A DNA stretch of 64,000 nt, from assembly GCA_903884105.1 (NCBI GenBank), contig CAISDJ010000016.1:124001-188000 (forward strand), read 5' to 3'. Made by a program: the position numbers and the translations under genes. Below, piece after piece: positions 41,931-50,954 of the stretch (position 1 is the first letter of the stretch; each line of letters opens with the position of its first letter). The notes under the pieces are model-generated. The model saw only the letters and a program-made list of their open reading frames with translations. It made no database searches and was not told the DNA's origin. Source of the stretch: an uncultured Pseudomonadota bacterium. GTDB taxonomy: Bacteria; Pseudomonadota; Gammaproteobacteria; Steroidobacterales; Steroidobacteraceae.

Positions 41931-42021
41931 GGGCGTGACCTCCACAGTCGATAAGGATGAACAAGGAATGCGCCGGTGAGCGTCAGGCGCCGGATGGCGG
42001 ATTGTACTTCTGTCGGAATCG

Positions 42022-42717
42022 CTATTGGAGCCGCGCCTGCAGCCACTGGCTGATATCGGCAATTTCCTGTGCGCAGACTTGGTGCTGCATCGAATACGCC
42101 CGCCAGTCGACCCGGTAGCCGAGGCCATTGAGGATGTCGCGTGAACGCTCGCCCAGCGACAGAGGAACCATGGGATCGGCGCTGCCATGGCACATCAGGA
42201 TCGGCAGGTCCCGGTTGGCGGCCGAGACTTCCTGCGCAACGACGTCGCGCAATGGCAGATAGGTCGAAAGCGCAAGGATTCCTCCCAGGCGTGTTGGGTG
42301 CCTCAGGCCTGCTTGAAGCGCCACTGCGCCTCCTTGCGAGAACCCCGCAATTACCACCTTGCGGGCGTCGATTCCAGTCGCGATCTGCTGTTCCACAAGG
42401 GCACGAATCCGTTCACCGGACGCACGGATACCTGCAGCGTCTTCCGTCCCAGGACCCGCCAGGGCGCTGCTGGATAGGACCTTGATGTCGTACCAGGCCC
42501 GCATGGCGTAGCCGTTGTTGACAGTGACCGGGCGGACCGGGGCGTGAGGAAACACGAAGCGCACGGCAAGGTTGTCAGGCAATCCGAGTTCGGGGACCAG
42601 GGGCACGAAGTCGAATCCATCGGCGCCCAAGCCATGCAGCCAGATCACGGCCGCTCGGGGGTCCGACTCAGGAGTCAGAGCAACGGCCTCGGCCGTTTCG
42701 TTTTGGTGATAACGCAT
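42022..42717 (-). CDS. Carboxylesterase/phospholipase-family alpha/beta hydrolase
   Basis: 231-aa Abhydrolase_2 member. Motifs are AVIWLHGLGADGFDFVPLVP, RFVFPHAPVRPVTVNNG, MRAWYDI, nucleophile VVIAGFSQGGAVAL and catalytic His in SMQHQVC. It resembles small proteobacterial acyl-protein thioesterase-like carboxylesterases. ATG 42717 is the family start. It is 91 bp upstream of the dienelactone hydrolase gene in the same direction, so cotranscription is likely. Confidence 0.9.
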   Translation of the reverse strand: MRYHQNETAEAVALTPESDPRAAVIWLHGLGADGFDFVPLVPELGLPDNLAVRFVFPHAPVRPVTVNNGYAMRAWYDIKVLSSSALAGPGTEDAAGIRASGERIRALVEQQIATGIDARKVVIAGFSQGGAVALQAGLRHPTRLGGILALSTYLPLRDVVAQEVSAANRDLPILMCHGSADPMVPLSLGERSRDILNGLGYRVDWRAYSMQHQVCAQEIADISQWLQARLQ

Positions 42718-43131
42718 GGGCTTGAGATGCGGATTCTGCAGGGCTTCGGTAGGCGCTAGTCTAGCAGTCACCCGGGGTCGCACCCGTTCGCAGTGCGACA
42801 TGATTCGGTGCCAAAAAAAAGACGGGCTCGATGCCCCATCCTTACGAGGGCCCATTCTGGGATGGGCGGGGTAGTGGCCCGCCTCAGCGAGGCCACTGGA
42901 AACTGGCTCCGAATCCGTAAGCCACTGTAGCCGGGCTGGCTTTGGGTGAGCGTCAATGTCGGGCAAACTTGAGTGAAGATTCGTAAAGACGGGTCAACCG
43001 AGCGCGCCCTATCTGTGCTCCGGAAAGCTTCACTGTTTTTGGCACACTTGGCTCCTGTCCTGTGCGAAAGTAACGCTCGCAAATGGCAATCTGGCCAGCC
43101 CGTTTTACCTATTACAAATGATGCATTGCCC
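42718..43131. other. 414-bp divergent intergenic region before the cpxR-like gene
   Basis: No gene seen. A GC-rich inverted repeat (CCCATCC 42835-42841 / GGATGGG 42860-42866) lies in the first half. The second half holds a CpxR-box-like sequence at 42983-42997. A run of eight A's at 42813-42820 precedes a weak hairpin. Confidence 0.5.
42983..42997 (+). promoter_or_regulatory. Candidate CpxR-type operator
   Basis: GTAAA-N5-GTCAA matches the enterobacterial CpxR box GTAAA-N5-GTAAA with one difference. It lies 135 bp upstream of the response-regulator start and could mediate autoregulation. One hit to a short motif; tentative. Confidence 0.35.
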
Positions 43132-43842
43132 ATGACTGCCGAAGCTTCCCTGCTGATCGTCGATGACGACCGCGAGCTCAGCCAGATGCTGAACGAGTAC
43201 CTGTCGGGTGAAGGCTTCCGCATCTCGCTCGTCGGCGACGGAGCGCAGGCAATCGAACGTCTGTCGAGTGAAACATTCGATCTCGTGATTCTCGACGTGA
43301 TGTTGCCTTCTCTGAATGGCTTTGAGGTCTTGCGCCGACTGCGACAGACGCTCGCGCTGCCCGTCATCATGCTCACCGCGCGGGGTGCCGACGTCGACCG
43401 GATCGTGGGACTTGAGCTCGGCGCCGACGACTATCTTTCAAAGCCGTTCAACCCGCGCGAACTCGTCGCGCGAATCCGCGCCGTTCTGAGGCGCCTCGGT
43501 TCCCGCGAGGCGGACGACTCGAACCAGCCCGTGACCGTCGGGCCACTGCGTCTGGACCCAGGCACCATGTCCGCCTTCGTGGAGGGCCAGGTCGTACGCC
43601 TCACCGGAACCGAGTTTCGCGTTCTGGAAATGCTGATGCGTGCGTCCGGGCAGGTTCAGTCCCGGGAGCTCATGACTGAACGCGTGCTTGGCCGGAGACT
43701 GACGCCCTACGATCGCAGCATTGATACCCACGTGAGCAACCTGCGTCGCAAGCTCGGGTTGGGCGAGGCGCGCTTGCCGGAAATTCGCAGCGTGCGCGGC
43801 GCAGGTTACGTCCTCACCGCGCAGAGCGAAGAAGCGCCATGA
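43132..43842 (+). CDS. OmpR-family response regulator, CpxR-like
   Basis: 236 aa. The receiver domain has acidic pair DDD (residues 11-13), phosphoacceptor Asp55 (LVILDVMLPS), Thr in MLTARG and Lys in LSKPFNPRELVARI. A winged-helix DNA-binding domain follows with LTGTEFRVLEMLM, DRSIDTHVSNLRRKLG and IRSVRGAGYVL, the CpxR-like wording. ATG 43132 is the family start. It overlaps the kinase gene in ATGA, so the pair is cotranslated. Likely senses envelope conditions, inferred by similarity. Confidence 0.92.
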   Translation: MTAEASLLIVDDDRELSQMLNEYLSGEGFRISLVGDGAQAIERLSSETFDLVILDVMLPSLNGFEVLRRLRQTLALPVIMLTARGADVDRIVGLELGADDYLSKPFNPRELVARIRAVLRRLGSREADDSNQPVTVGPLRLDPGTMSAFVEGQVVRLTGTEFRVLEMLMRASGQVQSRELMTERVLGRRLTPYDRSIDTHVSNLRRKLGLGEARLPEIRSVRGAGYVLTAQSEEAP

Positions 43843-45200
43843 AGACACTGTTCCTCAGAATATTCCTGTCCTTCTGGCTGGCGATGGGTCTGATCATCGC
43901 GACCAGCATCATCGTCTCTGCGACCGTCGCCTATCAGCGTCTGCAGGCCCTCGACGCTGTCGAGCCCAGCGACCTTGCCGATCAGGCTGCGGCTCGCCTT
44001 GCCAAGGAGGGCAAACCCGGGCTGCTCGCGTGGATCGACGAAGCGGAAAAGACGCATGCCGGCCTCAGGATTTTCATCGTCGGCGAGCACGGCGCGGACC
44101 TGCTCGGCAGGTCGTTGCCTGAGCGGATCATGCGCCGCATCCACGACATTGAAATGTCAGGTGCGCTGGGCGGGAGGCAAGGAAAGCCGGTGCAGGACAT
44201 GACCCGGCGCGTTCCGCAGTTCGTCGGCCCCGGAGGCGAAGTGTTGACGTTGATGACGACGTTCGCCGGGTATCCGCCATTCGCCGTGTTGCGCACGCCT
44301 GACGTGAATCTCGCATTGCTTGCGATCGCATTCCTTTTCAGCGGGCTTGTCTGCTGGTGGCTGGCTCGCTACGTCAGCACGCCGGTTGCGCGGCTGCAGG
44401 ATGCTGCCCGATCGGTGGCCGCAGGCAATCTCGACGCCCGTGTCAGTGACCAGTTTGCCACCCGGCACGACGAGCTTGGCGTGCTCGCGCGGGACTTCGA
44501 CCGGATGGCGGAGTACTTGCGCTCGCTCATCGCATCGAAGGAGACGCTGCTCAGCGACATGTCGCACGAATTGCGTTCGCCGCTTGCGCGCTTGCGCGTT
44601 GCGCTCGGGCTTGCGAGACGAGAAGGAGCAGACCTGCCAAAGCAGCTCGGACGCATCGAGCTTGAGGCTGAACGTCTTGATGCGTTGATCGGCCAGATCC
44701 TGCACCTTTCCACGCTGACGAGCGGCGAACCCAAGCTCCACCGGGAGCAGGTCGATCTCACCGCGCTCCTTAATGATGTGGTGGAAGATGCACGGCTGGA
44801 GGCGGGGGCGGAGGGCAAGCGGGTAGAGTGGAATCCCGCGGGGCCTGCCCTGCTTGAGGCGGATACACAGTTGGTGCGCAGTGCGATCGAGAACGTGTTG
44901 CGTAATGCGGTGCGGTTTACTGCCGTCGATACGGCCGTCGAGGTGTCGCTGAAGCGCGATACCGGCATGTTGTTGCTGACCATCCGCGATCAGGGGCCGG
45001 GCGTTCCGAGCCATGATCTGGCTAGAATTTTCGAGCCATTCTACCGAGTGGCGGATGCTCGAGACCGTGACAGTGGTGGTACGGGACTGGGCCTTGCCAT
45101 CACGGCAAGGGTGGTCTCGTTGCACAACGGCAAGGTCGAGGCGCAGAACGCCGCTGGCAAGGGACTGATCGTCGAGATTCGTTTCCCCGCGCAGGCGTAA
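43839..45200 (+). CDS. Sensor histidine kinase, CpxA-like
   Basis: 453 aa. TM1 (IFLSFWLAMGLIIATSIIVS), a periplasmic sensor domain to about residue 155, TM2 (ALLAIAFLFSGLVCWWLA), and a HAMP domain (RYVSTPVARLQDAARSVAAG). The H-box SDMSHELRSPLARLRVAL has His243. N-box ENVLRNAVRF, G1 DQGPGV and G2 GGTGLGLAI complete the ATPase. Autophosphorylates and passes phosphate to the CpxR-like regulator encoded in overlap upstream. Confidence 0.92.
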   Translation: MKTLFLRIFLSFWLAMGLIIATSIIVSATVAYQRLQALDAVEPSDLADQAAARLAKEGKPGLLAWIDEAEKTHAGLRIFIVGEHGADLLGRSLPERIMRRIHDIEMSGALGGRQGKPVQDMTRRVPQFVGPGGEVLTLMTTFAGYPPFAVLRTPDVNLALLAIAFLFSGLVCWWLARYVSTPVARLQDAARSVAAGNLDARVSDQFATRHDELGVLARDFDRMAEYLRSLIASKETLLSDMSHELRSPLARLRVALGLARREGADLPKQLGRIELEAERLDALIGQILHLSTLTSGEPKLHREQVDLTALLNDVVEDARLEAGAEGKRVEWNPAGPALLEADTQLVRSAIENVLRNAVRFTAVDTAVEVSLKRDTGMLLLTIRDQGPGVPSHDLARIFEPFYRVADARDRDSGGTGLGLAITARVVSLHNGKVEAQNAAGKGLIVEIRFPAQA

Positions 45201-45219
45201 GCCGCCTCAGCCCGCCTTG

Positions 45220-46095
45220 TCAGTGGCCATGCTCGCGCGACGCCTTGAGTGCGAGCGCATGATTCCGAAGCAGGTCGGCGCGATTGCGGGCGGCATAGAT
45301 GTCGGTGTCGTCAGGCTTCATGGCCGTGTCGTTCACCGTCTTGCGGGCCGCCAGCAGTTCCCCCGTGTCATCGAACGCGAAATCCAGCTCGACCCTGGCA
45401 TTGCCGGTGGGTTCGGTTCTCGTGCCCAGTTCGATGTAACGCAACAACCTGCCTTCCTTGAATTGATACTCGGCGCCCGCCCTGACAAGGGCACCTGAAT
45501 CGCGATCTTCCTGGATGCTCACCAGGGAGCCGTTTCTGAAGGAAGCCGAGTATTTCGAGGTCACGCTGCCACCGATCAGGGTGCCCTCCAGCGGGCGCTC
45601 CTCGGGCACGAGACTCGCGCTGACCGGTGCCTCGGCCGCTGTCCCTGAGCCAATGGCAATCACGATCACCTCGACGGCTTTCGGATTGCCGGCCGTGATC
45701 ACCGGGTACGCTGTATCAGTCGCGAAGGCCAGTTGGTTACCTTCGATAATCCTCGCTTGGACGGTATATCGGTGCGTCGGATCGATCCGATCTGGAGGAT
45801 AGTCAAGCTTGAAATGCACGGGGAACTGCCCAGGCTTACGGATGCGCTGCGAGCTGACGATGTCTGCAGGGCCGTCGGCTACGGACACGTCAGCGAGCTC
45901 AACCTCCAACAGTGCGTCGTCGCTCAACGTGGTGAGTTTGCCAAAGCTGATGGTTCCTGCGACCGACTCGACGCCGGATTCCACCGGTGCCGAGGTCTCC
46001 TTGCCCGAGCAACCGGACAGCATCGCAACGATCATGCAGGCTCCGGCCAGTCCGACAATATGTTCAAGTGGGTGGGGGATCGGGCGCAACGACAT
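45220..46095 (-). CDS. YbaY-like lipoprotein
   Basis: 291 aa. The signal peptide ends in lipobox MLSGC, so lipid-anchored. A YbaY-type beta domain (about residues 45-155) has DALLEVELADVS and RYTVQARIIEGNQLAFATD, ending PVITAGNPKAVEVIV. A second, unassigned domain of about 120 residues follows. It converges with the kinase gene, leaving only 19 bp. Envelope role unknown. Confidence 0.82.
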   Translation of the reverse strand: MSLRPIPHPLEHIVGLAGACMIVAMLSGCSGKETSAPVESGVESVAGTISFGKLTTLSDDALLEVELADVSVADGPADIVSSQRIRKPGQFPVHFKLDYPPDRIDPTHRYTVQARIIEGNQLAFATDTAYPVITAGNPKAVEVIVIAIGSGTAAEAPVSASLVPEERPLEGTLIGGSVTSKYSASFRNGSLVSIQEDRDSGALVRAGAEYQFKEGRLLRYIELGTRTEPTGNARVELDFAFDDTGELLAARKTVNDTAMKPDDTDIYAARNRADLLRNHALALKASREHGH

Positions 46096-46260
46096 GGTGG
46101 TTTCCGCACGCTGACACTACAGTGGACCCCAGCATTCCGGATCGGACGGGTGAAGGCAAGCGCGTGAACGTGATGTGGCTCACGTGGGGACGTCTTTCCA
46201 TCCACTAGTCTGCACGGGCGTCAGCGCCTCTGCTGAACTTCCCGCCTTACGGAGAACCCG

Positions 46261-46533
46261 ATGACCACAGCCAGCCCCCTCCAGAGCAGACAGCCCGTGA
46301 GGCAGCAAGCTGCTGCTGGTGTTCCTCACGCAGGGCGCGGTGAGCATGCGATTCCCCCGCGCGCGATGCAGCGGGTGCCGCTTTTCACGGAGAGCAGCGA
46401 AGCCGATGATGACGAATTCACGATGAACCTGGGAGACCTGCCGAGGACCCAGCCGGGCCTGCAGGTCGACGGCTTTCAACCTTCGCTCACCACCCGGGTC
46501 CTCGACCTCTTCGATCGCTTGCGCAAGCGCTAG
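46261..46533 (+). CDS. Small hypothetical protein, uncertain
   Basis: 90 aa starting at ATG 46261 behind GGAGAACCC. Mostly disordered composition (Gln/Arg/Pro) with an acidic middle (SSEADDDEF) and a helical basic end (TRVLDLFDRLRKR). A good RBS is the main support. The opposite strand is also open, so this may not be a real gene. Confidence 0.4.
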   Translation: MTTASPLQSRQPVRQQAAAGVPHAGRGEHAIPPRAMQRVPLFTESSEADDDEFTMNLGDLPRTQPGLQVDGFQPSLTTRVLDLFDRLRKR

Positions 46534-46690
46534 CATTCCCTCGCCTCCTTGCGGAGGAATCCAGCCCTGCGCCTGAGGAGGAGGGACACGAATCGACGCA
46601 TGACGAACAGTTGTCACGGGGATTATCGCCCGGCGCAGTAACGCTTGCGGGTGCCCCGCACAGCTCGTAGGCAATCCAGGTACGACACAT

Positions 46691-47230
46691 GTGCGCCTCG
46701 CCCAGGCGTTGCGGCTGTCGTTGCCTGCATCGATGATCACCGCCACGCAAACCGCGAGGCAGGCTGTTGCCTTGTGGCTTGCATTTGCAATCGATACGCA
46801 CGCGGTGGTGCGTACGAGGCAGGTTGAATTGATCCGGCAGCAGCTTGGCGCCAGGGCGGCGGAGGCTGTGCAGGAATGGTTGCCGCAGCTCGACGGCCTC
46901 GATGCGATGCAAAGACTGCCAGCATTCCTGCGGCTGTTCCCTGCCATCCACCAGTTTTCGCGGCTTGAGAAGCAGCGCCTCGCAACCTGCCTCACTGCGT
47001 TTCTTCGAGACGAAGGCTGCCTTTCGCTGCACGCGTATGTGCTGGCAAAACTGGCCGAATTCCAGCTTCAGGACGAACTCGATCCAGCCAATCGCGCTCG
47101 GAGGATGACGCTGGAAGAGGCGAGCGATTCCCTTTGCGTGCTGTTCAGCGTTCTGGCCAGGCACGGTCACGAACACGAGGCCGATGCGCGCCGCGCCACT
47201 GCTGGCGGAAGATGCGGTGGCGGTCAGTGC
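46691..47230 (+). pseudogene. C-terminal remnant of an M48-type metalloprotease gene
   Basis: Plus-strand translation gives a helical segment with LPQLDGLDAMQRLPAFLRLF, then EKQRLATCLTAFLRDEGCLS, LHAYVLAKLAEFQL and DSLCVLFSVLARHGH. This matches the long C-terminal helical extension of membrane M48 peptidases (ALPALRxLS..Q...F...L..LI..DG...LFEYAL pattern). The zinc-peptidase part (HEXXH) is absent, and the frame ends against the next gene. Probably a decayed leftover, though a short free-standing protein is possible. Confidence 0.5.
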
Positions 47231-48021
47231 TTGACCGGGACGGCAGTCTTGGGGCTCAGGCGGATCTCGAACAGCTTGGGCCAGAGCTTGCCGGTGACGA
47301 AAAGGCGGTCGTTGGCGCTATCGTAGGCGATGCCATTCAGCACAGCTTCCGAATGCGGCAGCGAGCGTTGCGAAATCAGGCCCGTGAGGTCGATCCACCC
47401 GAGGACTTCGCCGGTCGCCGGCGAAATGCGGGCAATCCGGTTCGTGTGCCAGACGTTGGCATAGACCTCTCCCTTGATGAACTCGAGTTCATTCAGGTCC
47501 TGTACCGGATTGCCGTGGTCGCGCACGACTACGTGCCCGATCTCGCGGAATGAGTCTGGATTCAGGAAGCGCAGGGTCGCGGTGCCATCGCTCAGGATCA
47601 GGCGACGGCCATCATGGGTGAGGCCCCATCCCTCGCCGGAATAGTTGAATGTCCCCTTCAGCCGCAGTGTGGTCCGGTCGTAGATGAAGCCGATTCCGGA
47701 CTGCCAGGTGAGCTGGATCAGCTTGCCCTCCCACTCCGTGAGCCCCTCGGCAAAATACGCGGGATCGACGGACTGCTTCTGCAGGACTTTGCCGGTCGCA
47801 AGGTTGACCCTGCGCACCGACGACTGCCCATTGAGTCCCGTACTCTCGTACAGTGTGCCATCGACGTAGACGAGTCCCTGCGTGAACGCGGCGCCATCGT
47901 GCGGGTAAGCTTTGACCACCTGGAAGCCCGAGGTGTCCGGTGCGGTGATGGCGCTGGACGCCTGACCCCACACGCTGGGTGACAGCGGCAGAAGAATGCA
48001 GAAAGCGACGATGTGGCGCAT
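47224..48021 (-). CDS. Glutaminyl-peptide cyclotransferase
   Basis: 265-aa exported beta-propeller of the plant/bacterial glutaminyl cyclase family. The signal peptide ends SVWGQA. Motifs are YPHDGAAFTQGLVYVDGTLY, ESTGLNGQSSVR, EGLTEWEGKLIQLTW, YSGEGWGLTHDGRRLILSDG, NELEFIKGEVYANVW and NGIAYDSANDRLFVTGKLW. It converts N-terminal Gln of peptides to pyroglutamate in the periplasm. Its ATG shares one base with the stop of the upstream gene (48021-48650), so the two form an operon. Confidence 0.93.
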   Translation of the reverse strand: MRHIVAFCILLPLSPSVWGQASSAITAPDTSGFQVVKAYPHDGAAFTQGLVYVDGTLYESTGLNGQSSVRRVNLATGKVLQKQSVDPAYFAEGLTEWEGKLIQLTWQSGIGFIYDRTTLRLKGTFNYSGEGWGLTHDGRRLILSDGTATLRFLNPDSFREIGHVVVRDHGNPVQDLNELEFIKGEVYANVWHTNRIARISPATGEVLGWIDLTGLISQRSLPHSEAVLNGIAYDSANDRLFVTGKLWPKLFEIRLSPKTAVPVKH

Positions 48022-48650
48022 TACGGTGCCTTCCTGCCGTCGGTCTGCGGCGACGTCGCGGGGTCAGCCGCCGAATCCGCCTCGGAAAAGTCGATGCGGC
48101 CGGAAAAATCAAAACGAGTGACCAGGACAGCCCCTTCGCCTTGCAGCGAACGAGCGGGCTGGATGCAGAATCCCCTCGCAGTGACCTGGTATAGCCGGTT
48201 CCGCAGAGGGATGCCCGCAATGGGATGTTGGTGCACCTCATCCAGCGTGCATTTGTCATCGCCCTGCGTCCCGTAGAACTCTCCGGTGCCCTGACGGATC
48301 ACCGTGACGTTGACCGGCAGTTCCCGTGCCGAGGCGCCTTCCTTGAGTCCGGCGATACCAAACAACACGACGAGACGCTGCCCATCGGCATAGATCGGAC
48401 GGCTGAAGCCCAAACGGATACCGCCATCGGGGCGAAGCGCGCCAGTGCATTCGGTGCCAGCGTTGCCCCAGTCCAGATCGGCCTTGAGACTCCCTTGCAG
48501 TCTTGCCCGGAAGAATCCCTTGCCATCCGCCAGACAAGCAACAGCGGGAGGGGGCGAGGAGGGCTTCGTCTCAATGCGAGGCGTGCTTTCCGAGGCGTGT
48601 ACGCCAGCCCAGGCGAGCAGGCTCGCAAAAGCGATTGCCGGGGTGCGCAT
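48021..48650 (-). CDS. Secreted hypothetical protein coupled to glutaminyl cyclotransferase
   Basis: 209 aa from ATG 48650; signal peptide ends AGVHASE. Four Cys outside the signal (ACLADG, ECTGA, KCTLDEV, FCIQPA) could form two disulfides. The body is beta-rich (RLVVLFGIAGLKEG, ELPVNVTVIRQGTGEF). No family recognised. The stop overlaps the start of the cyclotransferase gene by one base. The longer upstream frame is not signal-like. Confidence 0.7.
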   Translation of the reverse strand: MRTPAIAFASLLAWAGVHASESTPRIETKPSSPPPAVACLADGKGFFRARLQGSLKADLDWGNAGTECTGALRPDGGIRLGFSRPIYADGQRLVVLFGIAGLKEGASARELPVNVTVIRQGTGEFYGTQGDDKCTLDEVHQHPIAGIPLRNRLYQVTARGFCIQPARSLQGEGAVLVTRFDFSGRIDFSEADSAADPATSPQTDGRKAP

Positions 48651-49084
48651 GCAGCCAATGCTGGTTTGAAATTCAGGAAGCAAGTTCTCGTACCAACGGA
48701 ATCCACCGCAGCTGCGGCACAAAAAACCTGAACAATCGCGAAGCCCGCGGCAAGTATAGCCAGTTTGCTCAGATGGTCGTAGCGCCGTGCCGTCCGGCTC
48801 CGTCCAGCGTCTTGTGGGGGTTGCAGGATCTCACTCTCGATCACACGCCGCGCAAGCACGCCGCGAGCACAGGTACACCTCGATTGAATTGACCTGTATT
48901 GGTGCCGAAAAGAGCCGTGGCCGTGGGGGTGGTGCGCCCAAAGGGTGCGGAAAACCGTCCGGCGCTACGTATCTCGTGCAAGTTCGCGCCGCGCACAATT
49001 TCCTTCGGCTAGTATTGGTTCGACGCCGCAAACAACTGCGGCACCACGTGCGGTCCACCTCAGCCACGAGACTTGAACCCAAAG
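48651..49084. other. 434-bp divergent intergenic region before glgC
   Basis: No gene seen. A small hairpin GCCGCA/TGCGGC lies at 49025-49042, about 40 bp before glgC. No riboswitch or tRNA was recognised; a TTGACC at about 48896 is a possible -35 element. Confidence 0.45.
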
Positions 49085-50383
49085 ATGAAGCCGAGCAACA
49101 AGACGCCGGTGCGGAAGACCGCGACAGGTCGCCGCTACGTCAGTCGACTCACCCAGAACACGTTGGCGGTCATCATGGCCGGGGGGCGAGGAGAGCGCCT
49201 CAAGCAGTTGACTGATCACCGCTGCAAGCCTGCTACGCACTTCGGCGGGAAGTTCCGCATCATTGATTTCGTATTGTCGAACTGCCTGAATTCAGGCATC
49301 CGGCGCGTCTCGGTCCTCACCCAGTACAAATCGCATTCCCTGGTCCAGCATATCCAGCGTGGTTGGGGTTACCTGCGCGGCGAGTTCGGCGAATTCATCG
49401 AGATCATCCCTGCCCAGCAGCAGCTCGGCCAGCTCTGGTACCGGGGTACTGCAGACGCGGTGTACCAGAATCTCGACATCATCCGGTTGCATCGACCTCG
49501 ACATGTGCTCGTGCTCGCCGGTGACCACATCTACAAGATGGACTACGGCCCGATGATCGCCTACCACGTGGAGAACAAGGCGGACATCACGGTGGGAGTC
49601 GTGGAAGTGCCGAAGGAGCAGGCCGCCGGTGCGTTCGGAGTGATGACTGTTGACGCCCGGAATCGAGTGCTGCGCTTCGCCGAGAAGCCGCAGAACCCCG
49701 ATGGCGTTCCCGGCAGGGAGCATCTCGCGCTCGGGTCCATGGGCATCTACGTGTTCAATGCGCGGCTGCTCGAGAGGATGCTCGACGAGAATGCGAAGAA
49801 TCCAGAGACCTCTCACGATTTCGGCAAGAACATCATTCCGGCAGCGCTCGACAAGATGAAGGTCTTTGCGTATCCGTTCCGCGATGTGCGCACGCGGGCG
49901 CAACAGTACTGGCGCGACGTGGGTACCGTCGATGCTTACTATGAAGCGAACATGGAGCTGGTCCATGTGCATCCTGAACTCAATATCTACGACGAGCAGT
50001 GGCCTATCTGGACGTATCAGCGGCAGCATCCACCTGCCAAATTCGTGCTGGACGACGATGGCCGTCGCGGAATGGCAGTGAATTCGATGGTCTCGGGCGG
50101 GTGCATCATTTCAGGCGCGCAGGTGAGCGAATCGCTGCTGTTCTCCAACTGCCGAGTCGACGAGCGGAGCGTGATCGACCGCGCCGTTATTCTCCCCGAT
50201 GTGCGCGTGGGTGCGAATTGCATCGTGAAGCACGCAATTCTCGATACGGGCTGCGTTGTCCCCGATGGCATGCAGATCGGCATGAATCCGCAGGAAGACG
50301 CGAGCCGCTTCCATGTCAGCGAAAAGGGCGTGGTGTTGGTTACGCGCGACATGCTGCTGAAACTGCGCCGCGCAGAGGACTGA
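49085..50383 (+). CDS. glgC: Glucose-1-phosphate adenylyltransferase
   Basis: 432 aa. It makes ADP-glucose for glycogen synthesis. The nucleotidyltransferase motif is LAVIMAGGRGERLKQLTDHR; further blocks are KPATHFGGKFRIIDFVLSNC, YRGTADAVYQNLDI, DHIYKMDYG, FAEKPQNP and DVGTVDAYYEAN. The C-terminal left-handed beta-helix carries RVDERSVIDRAVILPDVRVG. ATG 49085 follows TTG 49073, both possible starts. glgA lies 0.57 kb downstream on the opposite strand, with an LEA14-like gene between. Confidence 0.95.
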   Translation: MKPSNKTPVRKTATGRRYVSRLTQNTLAVIMAGGRGERLKQLTDHRCKPATHFGGKFRIIDFVLSNCLNSGIRRVSVLTQYKSHSLVQHIQRGWGYLRGEFGEFIEIIPAQQQLGQLWYRGTADAVYQNLDIIRLHRPRHVLVLAGDHIYKMDYGPMIAYHVENKADITVGVVEVPKEQAAGAFGVMTVDARNRVLRFAEKPQNPDGVPGREHLALGSMGIYVFNARLLERMLDENAKNPETSHDFGKNIIPAALDKMKVFAYPFRDVRTRAQQYWRDVGTVDAYYEANMELVHVHPELNIYDEQWPIWTYQRQHPPAKFVLDDDGRRGMAVNSMVSGGCIISGAQVSESLLFSNCRVDERSVIDRAVILPDVRVGANCIVKHAILDTGCVVPDGMQIGMNPQEDASRFHVSEKGVVLVTRDMLLKLRRAED

Positions 50384-50435
50384 GGAACTAAGGTACGATT
50401 CGGGCCTTGATCCGCTGCTTGGGGAGAGGCTCGTC

Positions 50436-50936
50436 ATGACCGCGACTCTTAAGGCCGTGTTGGCAATGGCGCACAGCCGTCTGGCTGTCGTTCTCGCCGT
50501 TCTGTTGCCGCTGGCCGGGTGCGCCACCATGGCCCGGAAACTTGAGGCGCCCCGCCTGACAGTGGTCAGCATCGGCATGATGTCGGCCGACATCTTCAGT
50601 CAGCAGTTCCGCGTGCGGCTCCACGTGCAGAATCCCAACAGCCGGTCGATCCCCATCAAGGGCATCGAGTATGAGCTCTTCCTGGAAGGGGACAGTTTTG
50701 CGGAAGGGAATGCCGGCGAACCGTTCGTCGTGCCGGCGCGTGGCGAGAACGAGTTCGACATGACCGTGCGAACCAATTTCGTGAGCAGCATCGGCAGGCT
50801 ACTCTCCCGGATGAATGGCCGAGATAACAGCAAGGTCAACTATGCCATTGCCGGCAAAGTCGCCATCGACCTGCCATTCGTGAAAGCCATTCCGTTCCAG
50901 GATATGGGCAGCCTCGACCTTGGAACGTTGCGTTAG
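50436..50936 (+). CDS. LEA14/WHy-domain lipoprotein
   Basis: 166 aa. The lipobox LLPLAGC makes it a lipoprotein. The body is a WHy-type beta-sandwich with the diagnostic FRVRLHVQNPNSRSIPIKGI and EYELFLEGDSFAEG, plus VVPARGENEFDMTVRTN. Bacterial LEA14-like lipoproteins are linked to stress or envelope functions. It lies between glgC and glgA, 52 bp after glgC in the same direction. Confidence 0.88.
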   Translation: MTATLKAVLAMAHSRLAVVLAVLLPLAGCATMARKLEAPRLTVVSIGMMSADIFSQQFRVRLHVQNPNSRSIPIKGIEYELFLEGDSFAEGNAGEPFVVPARGENEFDMTVRTNFVSSIGRLLSRMNGRDNSKVNYAIAGKVAIDLPFVKAIPFQDMGSLDLGTLR

Positions 50937-50954
50937 CTCGCCAGGCCTTCGCGA

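Noticed and set aside
42813-42837. A8 run plus GGGC/GCCC hairpin as a minus-strand terminator
   Set aside because: Stem is only 4 bp and no minus-strand gene ends there.
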